Below, in pieces: positions 10,625 to 21,370 of a stretch of DNA of 64,000 bases. Source of the stretch: Leishmania martiniquensis (lineage: Eukaryota; Euglenozoa; Kinetoplastea; Trypanosomatida; Trypanosomatidae); assembly GCF_017916325.1 (NCBI RefSeq), contig NC_090138.1, positions 191,001 through 255,000 on the forward strand. The letters are read 5' to 3'. The first letter of the stretch is position 1. Each line of letters opens with the position of its first letter. The position numbers and the translations under genes are program-made. The notes beneath the pieces are model-generated. The model was not told the origin of the DNA, searched no databases, and saw nothing but the letters and a program-made list of their open reading frames with translations.

Positions 10625-13600
10625 ATGGGCAGGATTACAGCCGCGCCTCAATCCAAGGGGGGAGTGTGTCCCGCTCCATCTTCCTGCCGGCTCGCTCTCG
10701 CTGAGCTCCGAGGCCCGCTTTCTAGCGTCGGTGGCCCCTGCCGATATGGTTCGCCCGAAGCGGGACGAACTCATCTCTATCGGCGCGCACTGCGATTCGT
10801 GAAGCGCTCGGCGGTGTGCGCGTGGCATCTGCTGCTGTTGCTCCTGTTGTATACCGCCAAGTCACCAGTACCGCCGCAGCGATCACCAGTCCGCTCTGCT
10901 GCCGTTGCCGCCGCCGCCTTCACCCCATTCCTCTTCGTGCGCGCCACGCAGTACAACCTCACCTTAGCCTTCCAGGCAAGCGACTACGCCAATGACGCGT
11001 GCGTGGCAGGCCGGGTGACAACGCCGACATCGCTGCGAACGCAGCCTGGCTCGGCTCTTGTAAGACCTCTGAAGGAGGGGGTGGTGGCACCGTCCACCTC
11101 GAGGGCCTCCATGGCGGCGGCCAATGTCTCTGCATGTCCGTACTACCCGATGTGGGCACTCCTGGCGGGGGTGCGCCGCCTGGAGGCGTCAGCGGGCGTC
11201 GTCGCGGGACGTGTTGGCGTTGATGCGGCGAAGGCGACGGCAGCGGAGACGGAGGCGCACCGGCGCACCTCCAAGGCGGCCGCAGCAGTGGTGCCGCCGG
11301 CAGGCGGCCCCGCCTACGTGGCGCCTGACGACTTCATCAGCGCTCTGTCGGGCCCGCGTAAGGCGCTCACCGCATACTACCAGGTGCTGAGCACAGACAT
11401 CTTCTACTACATGTTGCAGGGGTGCACCATCCGGATCAGCATCGACACAGACGTTCCGCCAGCCTACCCCTACAACTCCTTCCAACGATACGTCGACGCG
11501 TACGCGTTGAACGTGTCCGCCACGGGCGGTGATGGCAGAATCCACGGCCACGCGTCGGTCAGTCGCTGCCCTACTTCCTCTGCGAGGACCAGAGCGGGCG
11601 GTACGGAGGGCGACGACGTGGACGGTGCAGTGTACCCTAACATCACATTGCAAGCGGCGTTCTTCTTTTGGAACCAACCGCGGCTGCACTGCGCGCGCAA
11701 CGCGCCGGCGCTGATGTCCATAATGATCGACCTCATGAACCAGCAGCAGCAGCAGCAAGAGGATCCCGCGTCGAGTCAGCTCCGCCGACCGCACTCGCGA
11801 ATACAGGCCAGGGAGGAGTCGCATCGCGCGCTGTCGAATGCCGACGTAGCCGTGGGCTACGCCAGTGTCCCGCTGACAGCCGGCGAGGCCACTACTGGCT
11901 CGGCCTCGCCCCCCTCCACTGGAGCCGTCTACCCGTCCTGCGTCGCCAACATGCCCTCGCCGAGCGACATCTTGTCGAGCAGCCAAGACGCGCGAGTCAC
12001 GATGGACCGCATGCAACTAGGCAGCTCCGTCATCGTCAAGATATTCAGCTTCGATGTTTGGTGTCAGCTCGCGGGCGCGCCGGTGCCATCCGCTCTCAAT
12101 ACAGGACGCCCCTCGGTCATCGCCGCTCCGTCATCGGTCACGTACGAGACCTTCTTCTCCAGTGACCCGACCATAAGAAACGGCGGTGGCGACGCTGGTG
12201 TGTCCACCGATAGCGCGGCGACGGCTGGGCAGCCGTACAAGTTGCTGGTGGACCCGGAGAAGGTGTGCACGGCGCCGGCGCTCTACACCATCTCCCTGAA
12301 CCCGTTGCTCGCACAAGCCTCTTCCTGGGGCCTCGGCAGTGCAGCGGAATGGCTGCAGTCCTCCGTGACGGTCACCCACGACTACCCTGCCGTGCGCGTC
12401 GTCGCGGTCGTCGCGCAGTGCTCTGGCGTGCCGCTCTCCTTCACGGTGACGGCGAGCTTCGCCAACCCCGGCAACTTTGCTGGCAGTGGCGAGCATTACT
12501 TCACCTCCGTCATATACGCCTTCTTCCTGGTGTGCTACGCGCTCCTGCTCGCCGTATTCCTTGTCATGATTGTGCCCTGCAACGAGCAGCAGCGGCAGCG
12601 GCATCGCAGCCGACACGCGAGCGAAGACCAAAGCCGCAGCGCCACCGGCAGCCCATGCCAGGCCACAGCCACAGACGAGAAGCGGCAGTCGTCTGTCGAA
12701 TATACCCAACGCTGCGCTGGCACCTGTGGAATAGTTTGCACACGCGGGCAACGGAGAGGTCGTCGCACGAACAGCCGAGACGGCCAACTTCGAGACTCGG
12801 ACGGGGGGACAGAAGCAACGCACGTGAATCGCGCCAGGAATGTCAAGGCGAAGGAAGAAAAGGCGGCGGCGACGACGACGCCTCGAACACGCGCGCTGGC
12901 GCGGCACGGCACGGCCGAAGGCGACAGTGGCGTGAGTGACGCCGGCAGCGAGCCTCTTCATAGAGAGTCAGGCGAAAGCGGTGGGTATCAACGCAGCGGA
13001 GGGGCTGGGCCGCCACCGCCGCAGCAGCAGCAGCAGGCGGAGGATGAGCGCGTGGCGGAGAGGTGCTGTGGCAGTAGCGAAGGCAACAACTCCCAGACCA
13101 CTCTCTCCTCATTATACTCAGTGCATTCGAGGACGTCCCGGACATCCTCGAGTGACGATGACATCGATGGCGGCCGTCTGGACGCAGAAAGGGGGGCGAG
13201 GGGGCGTGACTTTACGCAGAGCAGCCGCCACTGCGGGTCCCCTCTGCGATCGTCCTTGGCGCACACCTCATCCTTCACGCTCTCCTCCTCTTCCTCTGGC
13301 GACGACTCTGAGCATAGCAGCATGAGCAGCAGCAGCAGTGGCTCGAGGGACAGCACGCATCACCACCACGACGACGGCTACAGCCGCGCTTCCCGTCGAC
13401 GACAACGCCGGAAGAAGCAGCGGCCCCGCCGGCGGCGTCATGTATCGTTCTCCTCAGCCTCTCGCCGCAGCGCCGCCAGCGAACCAGCCGGCGACGGCAG
13501 AAGCTCGAGCACGGACGGGACAGACGCCGAGTGGAATCCGATGGCAGGCGACACCCACAACGGCGAGCTTCGACAGGGGGCGCAAGCATGGCGAGATCGA

Positions 13601-14755
13601 GGAGAGGAGGGACGACAGAGCGGCGCACAGGGCGCCTCCAGCGCCTTCGCTTCGCCGCGTAGGTGGCGTGCCAGAGTAAAGCGAGTGCCTGACGGCGTTC
13701 GGCGGCGCGTCCTACACCCGCTGCGCGATTGGTGGGCCAAGCGGCACATCCTCGTCATGTACGCACCCATTCAGTGGCTTGTGCTCACCCTCATCGTGCT
13801 GAAGTCCCTCCTGACTGCCCTCTTGGCCGCGAAGTTCCTTCAGCTGGCTGGTGTGCACTTCGATGCCGGCTCGATCGCCCACCGCCTTCCGCTCGTGTGC
13901 GTCATGTTTGAAGTGGCAACGGACTCGCTACTGATACCGACTGAGATGTTGGTGGCAATGGGATGGGGTCTGGCGTTCACGACGCCACTGCCCACGAATC
14001 ACATCGTCATCACCTGCCTCGCCACGCTCACGATGTTCGTCCTCTTTGTTTTTAGCGCCACATGTGAGACGGAGCAGCTGAGCATGGTGCTCACCATAAA
14101 TCGGTACACAAAGCTCATCAATGGTCGCCCATGCAACGCCATCGTCTTTACGCGTGCTGCGTTGGAGCTCGTCTGCCGCGTTCACAATGTGCTTCGCATG
14201 CTTGCTCTGTCCGTGTGGCTGTCGAAGACAGTGGTGCCAGCGGACGCAGCGGCCGTGGTGCGGCAGCGCAAGCTGCGTCAGAGGCAGCTGCAACGCGCGC
14301 AGCGCGAGGGTCATCAAGGGCACGGAATGGCAGGGGCCGCCGACGGCATCGGTGAGTTGGCGTCGGATCAGTCAGATTTTCACCGCCGCACCTCATCCGT
14401 GTCGTCATCCTCGTCATCTGCGGAGCGCAGCAGCCCGTCTCTCGATTCCACCATTGCCGCCATGACGGGCAGCACAGCAGCGCGGCCGTTGGCTCTGGTC
14501 TCCCTTCGACCCCCGCTGCGCCTCGGTTACCCTGGCGTGTCCCTGTCAGCTATGGAGGTGTATCTGCGCTACCTCAGTATGCGGGTCCCCTTCGCGATGC
14601 TGCTCGTATGGCCGCTTCTGCGACTTGTCTGCGGCTACACCTTCTACGAGCCGGAAGACTACTACATGGCGGTGGCCCTTCGAGAGGTCCAGGTCGTGCA
14701 CCTCCTCGGCGTCATGATTGCGCTCTTGCGAACCTCATCGCCACTTTACTGCTGA
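10625..14755 (+). CDS. Large multi-pass membrane protein, possibly 7-TM
   Basis: 1,376 residues from the first in-frame ATG. A leucine-rich hydrophobic segment lies near residues 64-77 and may be a signal anchor; its distance from the start makes the true start uncertain. A long, probably lumenal or extracellular domain follows, with several Cys and candidate N-glycosylation sites. Strong hydrophobic segments lie near 625-650, 1049-1072, 1078-1108, 1126-1148, 1179-1205, 1322-1342 and 1357-1375. Between the first and second sits a ~390-residue Ser/Arg/His-rich low-complexity loop. An N-terminal ectodomain followed by about seven membrane spans recalls the GOST (GPR107/TMEM87) or Lung_7-TM architecture, but I see no diagnostic motif, so that is only a suggestion. 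It lies between Rpt4 and another membrane-associated unknown. Confidence 0.8.
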   Translation: MGRITAAPQSKGGVCPAPSSCRLALAELRGPLSSVGGPCRYGSPEAGRTHLYRRALRFVKRSAVCAWHLLLLLLLYTAKSPVPPQRSPVRSAAVAAAAFTPFLFVRATQYNLTLAFQASDYANDACVAGRVTTPTSLRTQPGSALVRPLKEGVVAPSTSRASMAAANVSACPYYPMWALLAGVRRLEASAGVVAGRVGVDAAKATAAETEAHRRTSKAAAAVVPPAGGPAYVAPDDFISALSGPRKALTAYYQVLSTDIFYYMLQGCTIRISIDTDVPPAYPYNSFQRYVDAYALNVSATGGDGRIHGHASVSRCPTSSARTRAGGTEGDDVDGAVYPNITLQAAFFFWNQPRLHCARNAPALMSIMIDLMNQQQQQQEDPASSQLRRPHSRIQAREESHRALSNADVAVGYASVPLTAGEATTGSASPPSTGAVYPSCVANMPSPSDILSSSQDARVTMDRMQLGSSVIVKIFSFDVWCQLAGAPVPSALNTGRPSVIAAPSSVTYETFFSSDPTIRNGGGDAGVSTDSAATAGQPYKLLVDPEKVCTAPALYTISLNPLLAQASSWGLGSAAEWLQSSVTVTHDYPAVRVVAVVAQCSGVPLSFTVTASFANPGNFAGSGEHYFTSVIYAFFLVCYALLLAVFLVMIVPCNEQQRQRHRSRHASEDQSRSATGSPCQATATDEKRQSSVEYTQRCAGTCGIVCTRGQRRGRRTNSRDGQLRDSDGGTEATHVNRARNVKAKEEKAAATTTPRTRALARHGTAEGDSGVSDAGSEPLHRESGESGGYQRSGGAGPPPPQQQQQAEDERVAERCCGSSEGNNSQTTLSSLYSVHSRTSRTSSSDDDIDGGRLDAERGARGRDFTQSSRHCGSPLRSSLAHTSSFTLSSSSSGDDSEHSSMSSSSSGSRDSTHHHHDDGYSRASRRRQRRKKQRPRRRRHVSFSSASRRSAASEPAGDGRSSSTDGTDAEWNPMAGDTHNGELRQGAQAWRDRGEEGRQSGAQGASSAFASPRRWRARVKRVPDGVRRRVLHPLRDWWAKRHILVMYAPIQWLVLTLIVLKSLLTALLAAKFLQLAGVHFDAGSIAHRLPLVCVMFEVATDSLLIPTEMLVAMGWGLAFTTPLPTNHIVITCLATLTMFVLFVFSATCETEQLSMVLTINRYTKLINGRPCNAIVFTRAALELVCRVHNVLRMLALSVWLSKTVVPADAAAVVRQRKLRQRQLQRAQREGHQGHGMAGAADGIGELASDQSDFHRRTSSVSSSSSSAERSSPSLDSTIAAMTGSTAARPLALVSLRPPLRLGYPGVSLSAMEVYLRYLSMRVPFAMLLVWPLLRLVCGYTFYEPEDYYMAVALREVQVVHLLGVMIALLRTSSPLYC

Positions 14756-15884
14756 AGAGAAGCATGTGAATCCGCATCAGCCCACCCTTCGCATGCGCGC
14801 CCACGCCGGGGAGGAGAGGGAGAGACACGTGCACGTGTCCTGTGCGCGTCGCTGTCGGCGTTGTCGAGGCTTCGGCCTCCGCCGACGCACCCGAATCCCC
14901 TTAGCCTTCCCCCTCTCTCCCCCCTTACGAATGAGACCCGCTCTGTGCATGTGTGTGCGTGCGTGTGTGTGTGTGTGTGACACTTCTCTCAAAGGCCCCA
15001 CGTCTTCACTTGGGTGGCACGTCTGCATCGGCAGCTGTGCCGGTATGAATTCCTCTCTGCGCTGCCGCCTTTGCACCCCATCACGCGTATGCAGTGAACG
15101 CCACTCAGCTCGCCCACACCCTCCCATGGAAGCGCATCACCCGCATACACACACCCCACCCCTCTCTCTCTCATCCACTCCCCTCTGCCTCTGACGTGCA
15201 TCACTGCCGTTTCTGCACACACACACAATCACACACGTGTGTCTGTCTGTGTGTGTGTGTGTATGCGCGCCACGCATGTCTGCCCCTTTCTATCGCCCAT
15301 AGCACTGAACGGACGTGTATGTACGCGCACGCGCATCACACCCAACGGAGTGCTTTCTCTGCTGCAGAGCGAATTTTTTTCTCGTATTCCAGCGATTGAG
15401 TGTGCTGCGTATACGGAGCTCTCACGCATCGCATCACACACCCCTCCCTCCCACTCTCTCGCTCTCACACACACACACACATACATCACACCACCACCAC
15501 TTTTTTTCTGCTTCCCACCCTCTTCTTCCCCCCTGCTCTCAGCGTATTCGCACGCTTTCGCTAAGAGCTGTTTGTGCGAGTGCGTGTGTGTGAGTGCATT
15601 TTATTTCACCTGCTCCCTCTGCTGTCTCACTGGCCAACGCACCACCCACTCCCCCACAGCGCGCCGCCTTACTTTGTGGCACGGGGCGTCAGGCACAGTG
15701 AGACCCCTCCCCCTCCCCCTCTCTTACGATAGCAACCCGGGGTCGCACCGCCACACCTTTTTTTCTGGCACGCACGCACTCGCCATTCCGTGAGCCTCCC
15801 CACGCCCACCCCACACCGGCACAAACGCACACACACTCCCGCCCACGTTCGCCTCACTCCGTCCTTCACCCCCCCGGCCCGAAC
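14756..15884. other. Intergenic/UTR spacer
   Basis: No gene seen. GT tracts near 14951-14980 and 15240-15262, a CA tract near 15467-15483, and pyrimidine-rich tracts near 15140-15190 and 15500-15540 dominate. They probably hold the polyadenylation and spliced-leader signals between the flanking genes. Confidence 0.65.
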
Positions 15885-18005
15885 ATGTCCAGTGACTTCG
15901 AGACCCTCTCCTGTAACGTCGAGAGCAGCGAGGGCCGGCGGGGATGCAGCATCAGCAGCGACTTCGACACCCTGGATGACCTTGTCGCCGAGCAAGATGC
16001 GCAGCTGCTGCGTCGGCTCTCGATTCGCAGCGCGGCTCCCCGTGCAGGTGATCGTCACGCGCCGTCTCGTGACCCCTCCGGTATACACTCGACTCGGCGT
16101 GCGTCGGCTATGTACGGCGGCCGCAACTATGGCGTGGCGGGTGAGGTCGCCCCGACGACACCAGCGGTACGCGGCAGCCTTTACAGACAGCACGGCGAAG
16201 CGGAATATGGCCGACACCCCGCCGCTGCGCAAAGAGGCGCAGCGGCGACTGGTGGACTTCACGCCGACGCGGATGTGTGGTGTGGCGATGACGGTGGTGG
16301 GATGCACCCGTGCACGAAAGGCCCCACCGGCTGCGGCGACCCGCCTGCCGCAGTGGTGGCCTCGCGCAACTCAGAGACCGCATCACGGGCAAGAGCGGCT
16401 GCCGCGCATGCCTCAGGGTCCCGAGACGGAGAGCCGGGGTGGGCCACCCAGAGACAGGCGACATGTCCGCCAGACTCCGGCACCCACACACCCGTCACAA
16501 GCGCCGCAGGAATCGTGGCCTCGGCCGCTGCTCGTGGCACGCACACCTCGCATAACGGCCACGACTGCGAGGATGACGGCGGAGTGGAGCAGGAGCAGGA
16601 TGGAGTCCTCGGCAACGGCCACGAGGTGCTGCATGGACGGCGCGCGCATGACGTGCGGACATCAGCCGTGGCCTCACGACCGCCGCCCTCGGCCGCCCCG
16701 CCCCGCCGCCGTGCGCAAGACTTCGACGGCTTCTACAACACGGGCTTGTTGCTCGAGGAAGACGATGACGACGAGGGAGTGGAGCGTGGGCTCAGTCGCT
16801 GCCACGATCGCGCGTTTGAAAGCGCGGCTGTACTACCTTCGTCCGCAGTGTCCGGCACGAGTCCGCTGAACACGCACAGGCCATATGGACAGCGCGGCAT
16901 CGATGCCCCTCCCACTCCGCCGTGTTCGGAGGCATCGACTACGGCGTCATATCCCCATGCCGGCGGGCACACCCTTGATGCAGCCTCGCCCACGCCTGCC
17001 AACGCATCGACGGCTCACGTGCCGCGCTCTTGGTCGCTTGCGTCTCGGCGGAAGGCGGCTGGCGACCAGCTGTGTCGGCTAGCCTTGGCACTGCCCAATA
17101 TGACGGCGGTCCACTGGCTCTCGCTGGTCATCACTCTTCTTGTTCCGGTAAACCTCCTGTGCCTTGATGTGATGGCGCTTGGGTGGATACGGCGGCGCGT
17201 GGACGTAAGCTACGGCGGGGCCTCGGCGCCGCCGTCACCGGACCGATCCACCGTACCTACTCCGTCGCGCATGGGTATCTGCAGCGGTGCAGGGGCCTCA
17301 ACGAGGGCGGCAGCAGCGTCGCCGTCGTGCGCGAACGGCTCCAGCTTCGCGTCCCGCGTGGACGCCGCCACCGACCTCTCCACCTCCGGCAGCGGCAGAA
17401 GCACTCGCGGCACTGCCAGCGCCGGCGACTCGGGAAGGGCCGGCACACCGAGGGCCTCCTCCCCGTCCAGTCACACTGTGCCGACCCTCTGCAGCGTCAT
17501 TCTGTGGCTTCTGGCCCCGAACGGCCTCCTCTGCAGACTGTTCATCTACCGCCTCCGGCGACCGGGTAGACAGCCACCCAATGGCGACAAGGAGGCACAG
17601 GATGAGTTGGTGGAGGGCCCATCGCCATCAGCCACGGCAAGCGCCTCACCGACCACGAGCGTCCCGACGCGCCGAGCAGCTGCAGCGAGCACCGATGAGT
17701 ATCGCCACTTGAAAGCAGAGTGGCAGGCGTGCTGCGACGCCTACGAGCGTGTGCGTCGGCTGGCACCGCAGCTGGAGGTGATCGAAGTCTTTCTTCGGTA
17801 CGCATGCCTGTGGCTTATGGTGCACGCCGCCCTGCCCTGCGCGACGGCGGCGAGTGAGTGGACGGACGCGTGGCTGCTGAAGGCGCCGGTGCCTGATGAA
17901 GAGGACGCTGCGCCGGCGCAGAGTGGCAGCGGCTGGCGCGCCGCGATCGACGCCACTGCCCCCGTATCGCCGCGCCGTGCTGCGGACGCTTTGGCGTGTG
18001 ACTAA
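15885..18005 (+). CDS. Hypothetical membrane-associated protein
   Basis: 706 residues starting at an ATG preceded by C-rich leader. I do not recognise the family. The first ~400 residues are Ala/Arg/Ser/Gly-rich, low in hydrophobic residues and probably disordered, with an acidic patch (EEDDDDEG) near 290. Three hydrophobic segments follow: about 406-430 (WLSLVITLLVPVNLLCL), about 535-550 (CSVILWLLAPNGLLC) and about 636-655 (VFLRYACLWLMVHAAL). This suggests a membrane protein with a long cytoplasmic N-terminus. The organisation, disordered Ser/Arg-rich stretches next to clustered C-terminal spans, loosely resembles the preceding gene (LRY before a late hydrophobic span in both), but I could not establish homology. 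Confidence 0.75.
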   Translation: MSSDFETLSCNVESSEGRRGCSISSDFDTLDDLVAEQDAQLLRRLSIRSAAPRAGDRHAPSRDPSGIHSTRRASAMYGGRNYGVAGEVAPTTPAVRGSLYRQHGEAEYGRHPAAAQRGAAATGGLHADADVWCGDDGGGMHPCTKGPTGCGDPPAAVVASRNSETASRARAAAAHASGSRDGEPGWATQRQATCPPDSGTHTPVTSAAGIVASAAARGTHTSHNGHDCEDDGGVEQEQDGVLGNGHEVLHGRRAHDVRTSAVASRPPPSAAPPRRRAQDFDGFYNTGLLLEEDDDDEGVERGLSRCHDRAFESAAVLPSSAVSGTSPLNTHRPYGQRGIDAPPTPPCSEASTTASYPHAGGHTLDAASPTPANASTAHVPRSWSLASRRKAAGDQLCRLALALPNMTAVHWLSLVITLLVPVNLLCLDVMALGWIRRRVDVSYGGASAPPSPDRSTVPTPSRMGICSGAGASTRAAAASPSCANGSSFASRVDAATDLSTSGSGRSTRGTASAGDSGRAGTPRASSPSSHTVPTLCSVILWLLAPNGLLCRLFIYRLRRPGRQPPNGDKEAQDELVEGPSPSATASASPTTSVPTRRAAAASTDEYRHLKAEWQACCDAYERVRRLAPQLEVIEVFLRYACLWLMVHAALPCATAASEWTDAWLLKAPVPDEEDAAPAQSGSGWRAAIDATAPVSPRRAADALACD

Positions 18006-20706
18006 GAGGCGGAGAGGGCAAGTGAGGGCGGCAAATCTCCACATGGACACGTCATCTTCTCGTCACTCATCCTCAGAGAGAGAGAGCAGAAAGAGAGGTG
18101 GCGTGCGCGGCGCGGTGTGTGCGCAGAGTGCACAAATACCCACACACGCACACACGTCAAGCACATGCCGGATCGACAGCTTCGATGTACCCTCTCTCTC
18201 TCCCTCTTTCGCGGCGCACCATTTCCGACCGCAGCCCGCCGACATTCCTTTTTGGGGGGGATCTCCGTGTAGGCGATCCGCCTCACCGTCCCTCGAAGTG
18301 CGTGTGTGTGTGTGTGTGTGTATGCGATGAGCCTCAACTCCGCAACCACCGCCACTCCACCCCTCCCCCCTATCGGTGTTCGTCGTCTCCACACATCCCT
18401 CCTACCCGTGCTGTTGCTGCTGCTGTTGTTGCCGTTGTTGCGGGCCTCGCTCTCTCCCACGTGCCCTCCTCTCCCTTCTCTGCGGCATCGCGCACAGACA
18501 CACACACACACACGCACACGCCGCAGCTCCCCTACCTGCCAGCCAGCCACACCCCTGCCACCTACCTATCCCTCTCTGTCTGTCTGTCTGTGTCTGTGGG
18601 TGTGTGTGTGTGCACGCGCGTTTTACTTCTGTTGCTGTAACCCTTTCTCCCCCTCTCGAGCACCGACATTACCTCTTCTCTCAGGAAGCCGTCATACCCC
18701 TCCCCTCCCCTCCTCTCCCCATCTCGCGTCACTGTCTAACCTTCTGATCGAAAGACTTCACCAAGGATAGTGCGGCGCAGCGCGTCACACTCGCACGTAC
18801 ATATATGTTTCTCTGTATGTCTGTGGGCGTGCGTTAGTGTGTCGCTTCTTCGGCTCCCTTTTTTTTCGGTCCGCACCGCAGTGGCCCTTGAGGAGCGCCC
18901 CACCCCCATCAATGGAGGTCGTCACGTCCTGCTCTCGCCCTCCGCCCTTCGCTCGCTCTCCTCTCTCTCTGCCTCAATACATTTCCCCCCCTCCTCCCCC
19001 TCTTGGCGGCCGCGAGGCCCTCTTCCCTGCCTGTGCGAAGCTCTTGTAGGCCTCACCCACACCTCGCAGGCCGATGTGCACTAGCCACGCGCGTGCTCCA
19101 CATATACGGCACCATGGCCACAGCTCTCGCTCCCCGTGGAGGGCAGGCGGAGCAGCACACAGTCGATGAGCGGTGGCTACAGCGTCGCTGCCTCACTACG
19201 TATCTCCAGACGCTACAGGCAGCACCTTGCCTTGAGGCCGCCACCTCGCACCACGACGCCTCCAGCCCGCGTAGTCGCGTGCACCGGCAGGCGATCAGGC
19301 TCAAGGCTCGAGGTGCGAGCCGAATGGGCAGCAAGAGCTGCTACGCGCTGGGATGGCTGATGTGCAGCCACACGCGCACAGCGGCCCGGCGCCACGTGAG
19401 CCCTCGAAAGGCTTCGGCTGGCAGGCGGTGGTGCGCCGGATGCTCTCTACGACTGCGCAACGAGCAAGAACGATGACGCGGATCGTGCGCCTTGCGGCGC
19501 CACTGCTCCACTGTGCACGGGTGGGGCACGAGCAGGCGACGCTGCCCTGCACGCCGCTCTCCCATGCCGGTACTTGGGACAGTTCACACCTGAGGGGCCT
19601 GAGTCATCCGCTACAGCGGATACCAGCGGGGCGCAAGCCCTTGTCGCGGCTGGGAGGCACGATCACTCAGGACGGGGCACGCTTCACAGGGCACGGCCGC
19701 TGCCGAAGAGTACCAGCCGGTGTCCCGGTACGGCCGAGAGGCATCCCACACGCTCAGCGTCGGCCCTCCTCCCCCTCCCCCGAGAAAAGAAGTCGCACCG
19801 CCGGCGCAGCGGTGTGCCGCGCACCCTCCGCTCCCTCGCAGAGAACATGACGCCGCACACTTTTCGCTTGAGTCGGTGCTAAGCGCGAGTGGAGGCCCGC
19901 GGCCCCGCTCAACCGCTCGCGCCCTCACCCTCCAGGCCGGGTCGACCAGAGCACCCAGTCATGCTGGCGGAGCGGACGGACGCGACGGCTCACCGGATGT
20001 GGGAGCCGTCGACGCTGGGGCAGCGCGACTCCGTCATGCGCCGCTTCCACGAGTCGGCGGAGACGTGGAACCTTCCGCTACAGACACAGGCGGGGCGATA
20101 TGGCGATGGGGGGCTGGACTGGTAAAGAGACGTGTTCGAGGCGGGACCTCCGCCAACGGCCGCGTGCGCGTCGACTGCCGAACCAGCGGCCGAAAGTAAA
20201 TCGCCAAGCGACCCGCAATGCTCCCCCGACCCCTCATGTGCGTCGGTGCACGACTGTCACTCTCCCTCCCCCCCTGCACACGCAGACACCTCCTGTGCGT
20301 GGCCGCGGGATGTCGTTCGCCGCCCTCGCCTTGTGGAGGGCCATCGTTCCGCATCCTTACCTCGTTGAGGTGTTGCCTGCGACGCGTCTGAATAAGTTTG
20401 TGGCCGTCATCTCCACGAGCGCACCCCCACCCACGTTTTTCTTTCCCCCGTCCGCGCTTCTTCCTACACGCGTCACCGCCGAACTCACCAGCACTCCGTG
20501 TCGCGAGGGCGAAAGCCCCCCTCCCACGCACGCGTGCACGACTGCAAGGCCTCCTCCTCCCCACCCCACCCCACCCCGCCGCCGCCCTGCTGTCCTCTCT
20601 CCGTTTCTTTATCGATTCCGCAGCCTCTTTGAAAGTGTGAGCGCCCCCCCGCCCCTCATTTACATGCCGTACCACAGACGTATCCACTCACAAGCCATGA
20701 GAGGAG
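18006..20706. other. Long spacer with possible gene remnants
   Basis: No intact gene. 18,006-19,080 is typical UTR-like DNA, with GT (18302-18321), CA (18499-18514) and long pyrimidine tracts. From about 19,114 to 20,125 the sequence looks more like coding DNA broken among several frames: a frame starting at the ATG at 19,114 (stop 19,476), others to about 19,882, and a short frame 19,889-20,125 that resembles the N-terminal DNA-binding region of tyrosine recombinases (separate entry). 20,200-20,640 is again pyrimidine-rich. Confidence 0.55.
19889..20125 (+). pseudogene. Possible tyrosine-recombinase N-terminal fragment
   Basis: A short frame of about 78 codons containing MWEPSTLGQRDSVMRRF, then a Trp and LPL. 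This spacing (W-x-PSTL-x-QR-x(6)-RF) is like the SAM-like core-binding domain of phage-integrase/tyrosine recombinases, also carried by kinetoplastid DIRS-like elements such as TATE and VIPER. No catalytic domain (R..HxxR..Y) is visible downstream, and neighbouring frames are broken. If the reading is right, this is a decayed mobile-element fragment; it may equally be chance. Confidence 0.25.
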
Positions 20707-21370
20707 ATGGCTACGGCGCACGGCGGGCCTGAGGTGCTCGCGCTCCGGGCGTGGTCGCGCCTGCCTGACGCAACGCAACCCCAGAAGGGAGAGGTGCTCG
20801 TGCGCAGCACCTACGCTGACGATGGACTTCATCGACGCCAGCACCCTTAGTGGCTCTTCCGGAGAAGCTAATGATGATGCCGTACGCTGTGGGCCAGTAC
20901 AGCGCGGGGTCGGTCGTCAAGGTGGGCCCCGGCGGTCCGGTGATGTGGCTCGCAAAGCGTGTCGCCTACTCTGGTGGCGTCGGATGCAGCGGCAGTTGCG
21001 CTGCTTTCACAGCGATTCAGGCGTCTGAGCTGCGCAAGGTGCCGAATGCGGAGGTGGCAGCCGTGATTGGGCGAAGGTCTGACGGCGTACTACCTCGTAG
21101 ACTCCAGCTACCCCTGCGGCCGGGGCTCGACGCCGTTGGTGCTCGCGTGATTGGCGTCGGCGGCGCGGCGTACCATAGTGTTGGCAAGGCCACGTTTTCC
21201 GGCAAGCCTATCGTTACAGCTGTGGCACGTACGGGGCAGCGTGCACCAGCAGCGACCGACGCTGGCCGATATTATCCGTCCTCCTATAGAGAGGAAGCGG
21301 CTTGCAGGCGCACAAGACGACAGGCAAGCTGCTAACTGCGTTGGCCAAGAAAAGGTGCAGATGCGCTGTG
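20707..21370 (+). pseudogene. Decayed NADPH:quinone oxidoreductase (zeta-crystallin-like)
   Basis: Recognisable pieces of a medium-chain dehydrogenase/reductase of the quinone oxidoreductase type appear in the correct order but in different frames. From the ATG at 20,707: HGGPEVLAL then KGEVLVRSTYA. A second frame at about 20,822 gives DFIDAST. A third from about 20,890 gives VGQYSAGSVVKVGPGG, KRVAYSGGVGC and FTAIQASELRKVP. The first frame returns at 21,073 with GLTAYYLVDSSYPCGRGST, an in-frame TGA at about 21,148, and FPASLSLQLW with TLADIIRPPIERK. The C-terminal HKTTGKLLTAL is in another frame near 21,308. At least three frameshifts, a stop, and loss of much of the Rossmann region (about 660 bp remain of a usual ~980) make it a pseudogene. 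A sequencing-error origin is unlikely given the missing segments. Confidence 0.75.

Noticed and set aside
10073..10828. 251-codon - strand frame upstream of the membrane protein
   Set aside because: It overlaps UTR repeats and the start of the + strand gene, has low-complexity composition and no domain; long frames are common by chance in this GC-rich DNA.
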